32,807 bases of DNA from Treponemataceae bacterium (lineage in GTDB: Bacteria; Spirochaetota; Spirochaetia; Treponematales; Treponemataceae), in NCBI GenBank assembly GCA_024680915.1, contig JAILBN010000104.1, forward strand, positions 1 through 32,807, in the 5' to 3' direction. This document shows, piece by piece, positions 26,474 through 32,807 of this stretch (positions are counted from its first letter, which is position 1; every line of letters begins with the position of its first letter). Position numbers and translations under genes: made by a program. Below the pieces are notes generated by a model, which was not told where the DNA came from, did not search any database, and was given only the letters and a program-made list of their open reading frames with translations.

Positions 26474-28519
26474 CTACTTCTTTCCCATTGTGCGTTTGAT
26501 ATTCTCAGAGAAAAAATCGTTCACATTATCCATGGGTTTTACGGAGAAAATAGGAACACCCTCTTCATCATGACGATATACATTCTCAGGGTCAGATACG
26601 GTATAAGCAGGGCTGGCCTTATTGTTTATCCACCAATCAAGGACAGCAAGGACAGCTGATGTATATTTCAAAAGGTTCAGGTTATTCGCCTGTTTTGACT
26701 GTTTACCACCCAAAAGAACATCAAGGCGCTTTGAGACTGGAGTGGAAAGGGCGAAGACATAGGGCCCCCAAAGGTTCAGGACTCCTAAAGCTTCATCTTT
26801 ATATGCCTCTTCACCTTCAGTTTGCAGTGCATTTTCCGCCCTTTCTATTATCTCCGCGAAAAGCTCCCGTAACATAGATACCTGTCTGTACAAAGGCGGC
26901 AATATATGATCGGCTTCCTGTTTATCCAAGAATTTCAATTCAAACTTAAGAAGGGGCAGAAACTGGTTATGCGCATACCACTGTAAATTCGACATATTCC
27001 TTCTACCGAATTGAGTCTTTGCATAATCAAGATTCGCATACATATTATTTACGTAATCACGCATAAAGCTCATATAATTACGGTCAAAAAGCACCTCACG
27101 GTATTCCGCCCAACTATCCATGAACTCCTGAAGGTTCTGCCCCTCAATTATACTCCTCAGCTCTCCATCCAGCTGGAAATTGACATTACGACAGCCAGAA
27201 AGGAAATCCTCAGAGATGCGCAGCAAAATCATAGTGATCAACAGGGGATTTTCCGGACTAAGATAATTCAAGCCCTCTTTGAACTTATAAAGCCCATGGA
27301 AATATGCGAACATATCCGGCAGCTTGTTTATCTCCCTCCAACCCGATGAGGGGAACATAATATCAAGTATGTTTATTCCCTGTACTATCTGATCCTTGTA
27401 TTTCTTCTCACGGGCACGTAGTACTTCATCTTTCTCAGATTTATTTTCCGTTTCCGCCTGACTCTGAGCAATGACATCATCATCCTTATCAGGGAAAACC
27501 ACGTCATATTTCGTCATTCCAATGAAAGAAAGAATATTGCTGCTCTCACTTTTCATCATGTCAGGATATAAGACAAGGTCAGAACAGCACATTCTCATAA
27601 GCAGGGGATAGAGACCTTTCATACAATGCTCATGAAGGTATATCCAGCTTGATGATGCATTGCGCTCAATACTTTGCATCTGCTCACTTTCCGACATATT
27701 CTGCTGCTTAGCGATGTCCGCCACCAGGCGTTTTATATATTGTGATACCCTTTCTGCACCTAAAAAATACAGTCTGTACAAAAATGCATATATCTCTCTG
27801 ACAATCGGAATAAGCTTTTGCACAGTAACATCTAAGTTAGAAGCTCTTATCTTCTGGTATTCTGTCAGCAAAGGTTTTTCATCCCATGTCGTAATGACTT
27901 TCAGTGTCTGGAAATAGGTAGACTTATCCTGCTGTATTTTTGATTTATAATCATCGTTCGTCCTATCGACAAGCCTTGCTACGGATTCATAGAAAGTATG
28001 AATATTTTTCATATGGACAGCAAGCTGATCAGTCAAGAATTCTTCTGTAACTCTATCTCCTCTGTTAAAAGCCCTGTTTATAAGCTGAGAGAAAAAACCA
28101 AGCTTAGGTTTTATTCTGTTCATCACAAGGATTTCATCCATTGCCTGGCGTATTTTTGAAGAAAGGTTCGGAAGAACATCCCGGGAAGCATTCTTCTTTT
28201 TTTCATAGGATGTAGCAGAGGAATAAGATTTTGATGAAGAAGAATCGGAAGAATAGCCCGATGAACTGGAAGAAGAAACAGAAGATGATGATGAAGAACC
28301 AGAAGAAGCCCGTCTTGAAACATAAGTCCGTGTCCTAGACGGCATCTTGGACTCATCGAATGAAGCGGATTTTTCTACACCGATCTCGCCACCCAGCTTT
28401 CTCATGAGCTCCTGGGCTTCGTCTGCGTCCAGAATACCAAGGTTCCTTCGGGTTTTCTCAAGCTCCCCAGGCTCATATACAGCCTTAGGACGACTACTTC
28501 TCAGCTGATTGTCTGACAT
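26474..28519 (-). CDS. Ser-rich protein of unknown function, possibly spirochaete-specific
   Basis: A 681-residue soluble protein with no signal peptide and no clear membrane helix. Residues 1-70 are polar, residues 72-104 are nearly all Ser with a few Gly, Tyr and Asp, and 105 onward is mainly alpha-helical with many aromatic and charged residues. I see no nucleotide-binding or catalytic motif. Landmarks are 'SSKIRQAMDEILVMNRIKPK' after the Ser tract, 'SSSWIYLHEHCMKGLYPLLM' in the middle and 'LLKYTSAVLAVLDWWIN' near the end. The size and helical nature would suit a scaffold or cytoskeletal role, but this is a guess. GGGG lies nine bases before ATG. A 12-bp triple repeat lies just upstream. 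Confidence 0.75.
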   Translation of the reverse strand: MSDNQLRSSRPKAVYEPGELEKTRRNLGILDADEAQELMRKLGGEIGVEKSASFDESKMPSRTRTYVSRRASSGSSSSSSVSSSSSSGYSSDSSSSKSYSSATSYEKKKNASRDVLPNLSSKIRQAMDEILVMNRIKPKLGFFSQLINRAFNRGDRVTEEFLTDQLAVHMKNIHTFYESVARLVDRTNDDYKSKIQQDKSTYFQTLKVITTWDEKPLLTEYQKIRASNLDVTVQKLIPIVREIYAFLYRLYFLGAERVSQYIKRLVADIAKQQNMSESEQMQSIERNASSSWIYLHEHCMKGLYPLLMRMCCSDLVLYPDMMKSESSNILSFIGMTKYDVVFPDKDDDVIAQSQAETENKSEKDEVLRAREKKYKDQIVQGINILDIMFPSSGWREINKLPDMFAYFHGLYKFKEGLNYLSPENPLLITMILLRISEDFLSGCRNVNFQLDGELRSIIEGQNLQEFMDSWAEYREVLFDRNYMSFMRDYVNNMYANLDYAKTQFGRRNMSNLQWYAHNQFLPLLKFELKFLDKQEADHILPPLYRQVSMLRELFAEIIERAENALQTEGEEAYKDEALGVLNLWGPYVFALSTPVSKRLDVLLGGKQSKQANNLNLLKYTSAVLAVLDWWINNKASPAYTVSDPENVYRHDEEGVPIFSVKPMDNVNDFFSENIKRTMGKK

Positions 28520-28540
28520 ATGCGTTTTCCCCTATAAATG

Positions 28541-28574
28541 CAATCTGCAATTCAATCTGCAACTCAATCTGCAA
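28541..28574. repeat. Three tandem copies of CAATCTGCAA with 12-bp period
   Basis: Exact copies lie at 28541-28550, 28553-28562 and 28565-28574, separated by two variable bases. They sit 22 bp upstream of the start of the 26474-28519 gene, between it and the DUF2804 stop. The 12-bp period is a little over one helical turn, which suits a protein binding the same face. Confidence 0.85.
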
Positions 28575-28612
28575 CAACGAACATAAAAATAATTTTTTAT
28601 TGTCCGCCCTTT

Positions 28613-29671
28613 TCACATACGAAGATACTGCTTTTGTGCTATTCCAGGAAAATCTTTAAGATGCAGCATATCTCCGCTCTTTGTCTGCAAATCACCCTCA
28701 AATGTTCCATAAACTGTATGGTAATCTGCCGTAAGTATAAAAATACTTGAAACCCTGCGATGATCAGACAAAGGCGTAAAATATAAATCTATCATATTCT
28801 CTGTATCCTGGATAATCCATTTCCCATCAACTCCAAAAGGACAGGTTATGGTGACCGGAGGCAACAGAGTGATGTCATTGTCCAGGAACAATGCGTTATC
28901 ATTATATCGGTCGTTTTCGGTCGCATCATGATTCGTACTTGCAAGCCGCAGAACAAGTTGTTTTCCTTCGTAATGCCCAGTACCTGTTATGAACATTTCC
29001 CATGTCCTGAATTTCGTGAAAATACGCCGAATATCAAAAAAACAAATATTCTCATCGGGATTCTTTGAAACAACCCCTGTATTATGATTAATTATAGAAC
29101 CTTTAAAAGGTGCCGCACAATAATATGTTGCCGAGCACCTTCTTTTTATAGGAGCCGGAGTAACGGCAAACCATTCAGCGGCCCTGTCTCCTGACATATC
29201 AAGCCGTAAATCCGCAGAGAAAGAAGGGCGCGCATTATCTCCCTTCATCGTAAAGACCAGGGAAACCTTTTTCTTATCGCGATCCCAGCTTACCCGTATA
29301 TAACGATTTTTTTTAAAGGTAAAGCTGCGACCTTTATCCAAATTTTTAGAAACAAGTCTGCGGAATCCGAAAACATACCGGTATGCATATTTTTTCCCTG
29401 TCGTCTTCTCCCATATCACGACTTCAGAAAAGCAAAAATACTTTACGTCAAAAAGGGTTATTATCCCGGTAAATTCATCAGAAGAAAAAACAAGAGAAAT
29501 ATCAGCCCGTATGCGCAGCTTTGAAATAAAACGGGGCATCTTGATAGCGGAATAAGGGTTCCGGACATCACTGATGTCAAGTTTTTTCGGAGGATGAGAA
29601 AAAGCCCCGAAAACAGGTTTTCCATTGCATACAATTCGAGAAGGTGGTTCTGTCAATGTTCTGGAATACAA
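28613..29671 (-). CDS. DUF2804 family protein
   Basis: A 352-residue protein without signal peptide or membrane helix, largely beta-stranded. The sequence has the family's layout: an N-terminal 'LTEPPSRIVCNGKPVFGAFS' segment, 'VFGFRRLVSKNLDKGRSFTF', a central 'ICFFDIRRIFTKFRTWEMF' region, and the C-terminal 'DLYFTPLSDHRRV' and 'VYGTFEGDLQT.SGDML.LKDFPG'. The function of DUF2804 proteins is unknown; the fold is thought lipocalin-like. The start is TTG at 29671, well supported by AAGGAAG four bases upstream; no ATG fits nearby. Its promoter is divergent from the lipid-kinase gene. Confidence 0.82.
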   Translation of the reverse strand: MYSRTLTEPPSRIVCNGKPVFGAFSHPPKKLDISDVRNPYSAIKMPRFISKLRIRADISLVFSSDEFTGIITLFDVKYFCFSEVVIWEKTTGKKYAYRYVFGFRRLVSKNLDKGRSFTFKKNRYIRVSWDRDKKKVSLVFTMKGDNARPSFSADLRLDMSGDRAAEWFAVTPAPIKRRCSATYYCAAPFKGSIINHNTGVVSKNPDENICFFDIRRIFTKFRTWEMFITGTGHYEGKQLVLRLASTNHDATENDRYNDNALFLDNDITLLPPVTITCPFGVDGKWIIQDTENMIDLYFTPLSDHRRVSSIFILTADYHTVYGTFEGDLQTKSGDMLHLKDFPGIAQKQYLRM

Positions 29672-29720
29672 TTTTCTTCCTTACTTTTAGAAAAGTATTA
29701 AACAAAACTCCAATATATAG

Positions 29721-29748
29721 ATTATACAAAAACTAAAAAAAATGCAAA
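29721..29748 (-). promoter_or_regulatory. Promoter of the DUF2804 gene
   Basis: On the minus strand TTTGCA (29748-29743) and a perfect TATAAT (29726-29721) are 16 bases apart. The leader would be about 40 bases and carries the AAGGAAG ribosome site, a conventional arrangement unlike its divergent neighbour. Confidence 0.6.
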
Positions 29749-29760
29749 TTCATAAAATTA

Positions 29761-29796
29761 TTGACACTTACGATTTTGCGAAGGATAATCTAAAGA
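29761..29796 (+). promoter_or_regulatory. Strong promoter placing the start point at the lipid-kinase start codon
   Basis: A perfect -35 TTGACA (29761-29766), a 17-base spacer and GATAAT (29784-29789). Only seven bases separate the -10 from the ATG at 29797, so the transcript would begin at or one base before the start codon. Confidence 0.75.
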
Positions 29797-30981
29797 ATGA
29801 AAGGATTATTGCTGACTCCTGAACTACTTGTTCAGAATATAAAACCTGTCATTGAATCATGCGTTTTATGGCAGAACAAAAGTTTAAAAGTCATTATTAT
29901 AGCCAACCCTACGGCAGGAGGCTTCACTCAAAAGAAGAAATCCATCAAGAACGCAATTGTACTTCAAAAAGCTGAGGAAAAAGCAAGGGAAAGCCTTAAA
30001 AAGGGAAAGAAGACGGATGTGGTGTCTGTGGAGCTGCTAAAAACAGAACATGCAGGCCACGGAATCCAGATGATCACGGGGCTTCTCGAAGAGGCAGTCA
30101 ATTCCGGTGACGACTACCTTGTGATAACAGCAGGAGGAGACGGTACCCATCTTGAAGTTCAGACGACTCTTTTGAAGGCCGCTTTTGCGGATGAGACAAA
30201 AAAGAAAATCGTAACCGAGAAAATAACAGTCCTAAGACTACCCTTCGGAACAGGAAACGATGGTTCTGACGGGCGGGAGATAGAAGACACTTTGAGACGT
30301 CTGACGGAGCCTTCACATTTCTCACTTCAGAAAGCCGTCAAGGTTTGGTACGAAGGCAAGACCCCGGACGGAGAAAGCAGACGCAAGGTAGATACTTACG
30401 ACAGCCTTGATGCGCTTCCTCCTTGGTATGCCTTCAACATAGCCAGCATCGGTATCGACGCTTTCATAACATACATGACAAATAAGACAAAGGGAGTAAT
30501 GCCCGGAGATTTTTATCAGATGTGGGTAGATCTTGCCTGTGTTTTTTACGGCAGCAAATTCCCGTCACGCACCATGACAATTTCAGTCTTCAATGAAAAA
30601 GGCGATAAAACAGATACAGTCTCTTCTGCCGTGGAATTCTGCCTTCTGGGAGTCTCAGGCCACAGAACTTACGGAAGCAATCACAAGATTCTTCCTACTG
30701 ATGACACCTTCTGCACTGTCAAGAAAATGGGACTTATTACAAAGCTTCTTCAGAAACATACATTCAACGACGGAACTCATGCAGGAAAGCCGACTACAGT
30801 TTTGGAAATGGCCTCAAAAATCCGTGTTGACTACGACCAGGATATCCTTGTTCAGATGGACGGGGAAGTTCATCTGCTGCAACCGTCCCAGTACCCACTT
30901 TTCATGGAGCATACAGAGCCGGTGATAAGAATAATAGAGTGCAATGATGCCCCGTATTATAAGGGTGCGGATGCAATCTAA
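29797..30981 (+). CDS. Diacylglycerol/lipid kinase-like protein
   Basis: A 394-residue cytoplasmic protein with the catalytic core of the diacylglycerol/sphingosine/NAD-kinase superfamily: 'VIIIANPTAGG' (32-42), 'ITAGGDGTHLE' (110-120) and 'LRLPFGTGNDGSD' (146-158). The last is the nucleotide-binding loop, and GGDGT carries the phosphate-binding residues. The C-terminal beta-sandwich ends with 'VDYDQDILVQMDGE', where such kinases have the conserved 'QxDGE'. It is longer than YegS/DgkB (about 300), because of a Lys/Glu-rich insertion at 45-90 and another at 184-205. The lipid substrate cannot be told from the sequence. It converges with the dCMP deaminase gene. Confidence 0.85.
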   Translation: MKGLLLTPELLVQNIKPVIESCVLWQNKSLKVIIIANPTAGGFTQKKKSIKNAIVLQKAEEKARESLKKGKKTDVVSVELLKTEHAGHGIQMITGLLEEAVNSGDDYLVITAGGDGTHLEVQTTLLKAAFADETKKKIVTEKITVLRLPFGTGNDGSDGREIEDTLRRLTEPSHFSLQKAVKVWYEGKTPDGESRRKVDTYDSLDALPPWYAFNIASIGIDAFITYMTNKTKGVMPGDFYQMWVDLACVFYGSKFPSRTMTISVFNEKGDKTDTVSSAVEFCLLGVSGHRTYGSNHKILPTDDTFCTVKKMGLITKLLQKHTFNDGTHAGKPTTVLEMASKIRVDYDQDILVQMDGEVHLLQPSQYPLFMEHTEPVIRIIECNDAPYYKGADAI

Positions 30982-30985
30982 GGGC

Positions 30986-31039
30986 AAAAAAACACTGTTT
31001 GAGGTCTGCCGGCTCTCATAACTGCCAAGCGGCCTCAAA
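30986..31039 (-). terminator. Intrinsic terminator of the dCMP deaminase gene
   Basis: On the minus strand TTTGAGG (31039-31033) pairs with CCTCAAA (31004-30998), with further CCG/CGG pairing inside, and a run of seven T follows (30992-30986) after five bases. There is no T-run on the plus strand, so it works for the deaminase transcript and not clearly for the lipid-kinase one. Confidence 0.65.
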
Positions 31040-31047
31040 TCCACGCT

Positions 31048-31536
31048 TCAGTAACCCATAGTTCCTTCAAGCGACTCATCATCCTCTATCCAGTCTGATA
31101 CTTTAATCTCCCGGTAATGATCCTTGTCATCCCGGACGTAAACGTAATCTATACCAGCGTTTATAACGAGTCTCTTGCACATGGAACAGCAGATGGCGTT
31201 TTTTACGTATTCGCCTGTATCAGCTTCTATACCGACAAGGAAAAGCGAGGATCCTATCATTTTGTCCCGGCTGCAGCTTATAATAGCATTCGCCTCCGCA
31301 TGGACACTACGACAAAGCTCATAGCGCTCTCCCCTGGGGATATTCATCTTCTGCCTTATACACATGCCTATGTCCGTGCAGTTTTTGCGCTGACGGGGAG
31401 CACCCACGTAACCAGTAGAGATGACCTCATCATTTTTCACGATTACAGCCCCATAATGACGGCGTAAACATGTGCTGCGCTGCGATACGACCTCTGCCAA
31501 ATCAAGATAGTAGTTTTTTTTGTCTCGTCTTTCCAT
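31048..31536 (-). CDS. dCMP deaminase
   Basis: A 162-residue cytoplasmic zinc enzyme of the ComEB/dCMP deaminase type, which converts dCMP to dUMP for dTMP synthesis. The zinc-site motifs are 'HAEANAI' (His79, with Glu81 as proton shuttle) and 'CCSMCKRL' (Cys117 and Cys120); the residue before Cys117 is Cys rather than the usual Pro. Other family blocks are 'STCLRRHYGAVIVKND' and 'STGYVGAPRQRKNC'. Length is typical. There is no Shine-Dalgarno sequence: a perfect TATAAT lies eight bases before the ATG. It is divergent from the sensor-kinase gene, and a terminator follows it. Confidence 0.93.
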   Translation of the reverse strand: MERRDKKNYYLDLAEVVSQRSTCLRRHYGAVIVKNDEVISTGYVGAPRQRKNCTDIGMCIRQKMNIPRGERYELCRSVHAEANAIISCSRDKMIGSSLFLVGIEADTGEYVKNAICCSMCKRLVINAGIDYVYVRDDKDHYREIKVSDWIEDDESLEGTMGY

Positions 31537-31544
31537 GAGAAGAA

Positions 31545-31550
31545 ATTATA
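31545..31550 (-). promoter_or_regulatory. -10 box of the dCMP deaminase gene
   Basis: TATAAT on the minus strand, followed by eight bases (TTCTTCTC) and the ATG at 31536. A G-rich stretch replaces a good -35 box. A leader of at most three bases is predicted. Confidence 0.6.
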
Positions 31551-31601
31551 CCCCCTTTCCCCTAAAAAAGCGAGTGCCGTCAGCTGCCCCATAATCCCAT
31601 T

Positions 31602-31629
31602 TTGCAATTCCTGTAAAATCCTATATAAT
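31602..31629 (+). promoter_or_regulatory. Promoter of the sensor kinase gene
   Basis: TTGCAA (31602-31607), a 16-base spacer and a perfect TATAAT (31624-31629). Six bases then separate the -10 from the GTG at 31636, which itself falls where transcription should begin. Confidence 0.6.
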
Positions 31630-31635
31630 CAGATT

Positions 31636-32807
31636 GTGTCTTTTCAGAATGGATCGCTTAAACTTAAAATAACGATAATCACTATCGTTTTTTCTCTTAT
31701 AATAGCATTTGTCATAGCAGCTGCCACCTTCTGGTGGTACCGTTCCTCTGTAAGGCAGAACATGGTACAAGCCGCGGAATTCAACCTGCAGCTGGTAGAG
31801 GGAATAATAGACCCCAAGCTTTCCTCAGTACAGATGCTGACCCGCTGGTGCAGCACGAACAGGCAGCTCTCATCCTATTTCGGCAACGAAGACAGCGACA
31901 ACCTATACAGACTTGAGGCCTACGAAAGAATAAGGGAACAGATGCAGAACAGCGATGCCGCATATTACCTGAACAGGGTCCTCATAGTGGGGGAAGGAGA
32001 AAAGCAGATACAGACAGGAAGCAGGATGACGCAAAGTCTTCCTATCACAAGAGAGAATATAAGCCTATTGGAAAAATACAATAAAGGAGAGCCCTGCTGG
32101 TTTAAAAGCATCATCCCGGATCCCCTGAGCTTTGAGAAAGACAGCGTAATCCTTCTTTCCCAACCCTTGCTTCATCTGTATACGAAAGAAGGCATAGGAA
32201 CAATCTATATAGCCATATCCACCGATATGTTTACCGACCCCTTGAAAAGCTATTATATCCAGCCTGACAGCAGCATTTTCCTTTCTTTGAACGAAAATTC
32301 CTATAAGATATCGGGAAATACACTAACTCCCTCTGACATTGACTTCTCAAAAACTGAACCCATGAATATAGCCACGATCAATACAAAAACAAAAGTCGGC
32401 AAGTTGAATATACAAGGGAAATCTCATATTTATGTCCGTTATCCATTTTTGACGGAAGGCATATACCTGACACAGATTCTATCTGCCAGCCAGGACGCCG
32501 AGCAGATGAAGCTTTTTTTCAGGATAGCAGTCTGCATGGTTATCCTTCTTGTATTATTCGCCATGGTATTAAGGCACATCATGAACAGGCTTGTGGGAAT
32601 ACCTGTCAACAAACTGACCAAGCGGATGAAAACAATTTCAGAAGGCGATTTCTCTCATGATCCTGACATAGAATGGCAGAATGAGTTCGGAATACTGGGC
32701 AAAGGAATCAATAATATGTCCCAGAACATAAAAGAACTGATGAACACTGCCGTGGAAAATGAAAAAAAGAAGAGGGAAATTGAGTTCAAAATGCTGCAAA
32801 GTCAGAT
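31636..32807 (+). CDS. YesM-type sensor histidine kinase, cut by the right edge
   Basis: An open frame of 390 codons that runs off the window. It starts with GTG; the first membrane helix begins at about residue 12 ('KITIITIVFSLIIAF'), so no later start fits. Residues about 36-290 are an extracytoplasmic sensor region of Cache type, followed by a second helix (about 292-314, 'FRIAVCMVILLVLFAMV'), a HAMP segment ('GIPVNKLTKRMKTISEGDF') and the beginning of the kinase region 'EIEFKMLQSQ', which in this family continues into the phospho-accepting 'INPHFLYN' block beyond the edge. Such kinases pair with AraC-type response regulators, often next to sugar ABC transporters. The partner is not in the window. 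Confidence 0.88.
   Translation, partial: MSFQNGSLKLKITIITIVFSLIIAFVIAAATFWWYRSSVRQNMVQAAEFNLQLVEGIIDPKLSSVQMLTRWCSTNRQLSSYFGNEDSDNLYRLEAYERIREQMQNSDAAYYLNRVLIVGEGEKQIQTGSRMTQSLPITRENISLLEKYNKGEPCWFKSIIPDPLSFEKDSVILLSQPLLHLYTKEGIGTIYIAISTDMFTDPLKSYYIQPDSSIFLSLNENSYKISGNTLTPSDIDFSKTEPMNIATINTKTKVGKLNIQGKSHIYVRYPFLTEGIYLTQILSASQDAEQMKLFFRIAVCMVILLVLFAMVLRHIMNRLVGIPVNKLTKRMKTISEGDFSHDPDIEWQNEFGILGKGINNMSQNIKELMNTAVENEKKKREIEFKMLQSQ

Noticed and set aside
28541-28574. Short CRISPR-like array or plasmid-type iterons
   Set aside because: Units are 10-12 bp with 2-bp spacers, there are only three, and no cas or replication gene is near.
28578-28601. AT-rich palindrome after the DUF2804 gene as an intrinsic terminator
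   Set aside because: The stem is made only of A-T pairs, too weak for a typical terminator, and could arise by chance in this AT-rich gap.

Overview
The window looks like bacterial chromosome from an anaerobic, saccharolytic spirochaete, most likely Treponema or a relative. Evidence for the lineage is indirect: the substrate-binding protein has a Sec signal ending in a treponeme-like 'VFAGGTKEK', two large proteins (left edge and 26474-28519) resemble no broadly distributed family I know, and genes for [FeFe]-hydrogenase maturation point to fermentative anaerobic life. I see no phage, IS element, CRISPR array, rRNA or tRNA.

Left part. A large secreted protein (minus strand) runs off the left edge. 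It is divergent from a plus-strand cluster: a GH106-like glycosidase carrying a 27-bp in-frame minisatellite, then a TM1266-type regulator, hydG and hydE. The last three form the H-cluster maturation group; HydF and a hydrogenase subunit are not in the window. HydG has an unusual cysteine arrangement in its C-terminal cluster motif, and a 12-bp perfect inverted repeat lies between hydG and hydE.

Centre (about 7.4-26.4 kb, all minus strand). This is a glycan-utilisation locus. In transcription order it holds a LacZ-type GH2, a small membrane protein with an acidic tail, an AraC regulator, a DUF1295 membrane protein, a GH105 unsaturated glycuronyl hydrolase, a family-5 substrate-binding protein, two permeases, two ABC ATPases, a HAD phosphatase, a GH38 alpha-mannosidase and a heparinase-like protein. 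A likely working model (inference) is that oligosaccharides carrying uronic acid, mannose and galactose residues are imported by the Opp/Dpp-type transporter and taken apart in the cytoplasm. Stem-loops flank the binding-protein gene, as expected where it is made in excess over its membrane partners.

Right part. A Ser-rich protein of unknown function, a DUF2804 protein, a lipid-kinase-like protein, a dCMP deaminase and a truncated YesM-type sensor kinase follow. Several genes here and at the GH2 start (26379, 29797, 31536, 31636) have a TATAAT-like -10 box only 6-8 bases upstream of the start codon, which predicts leaderless or nearly leaderless mRNAs.

There is no gap over about 200 bp without a gene. 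Several starts were moved from the longest possible ORF to a start with a proper Shine-Dalgarno sequence; the reasons are given in the entries.
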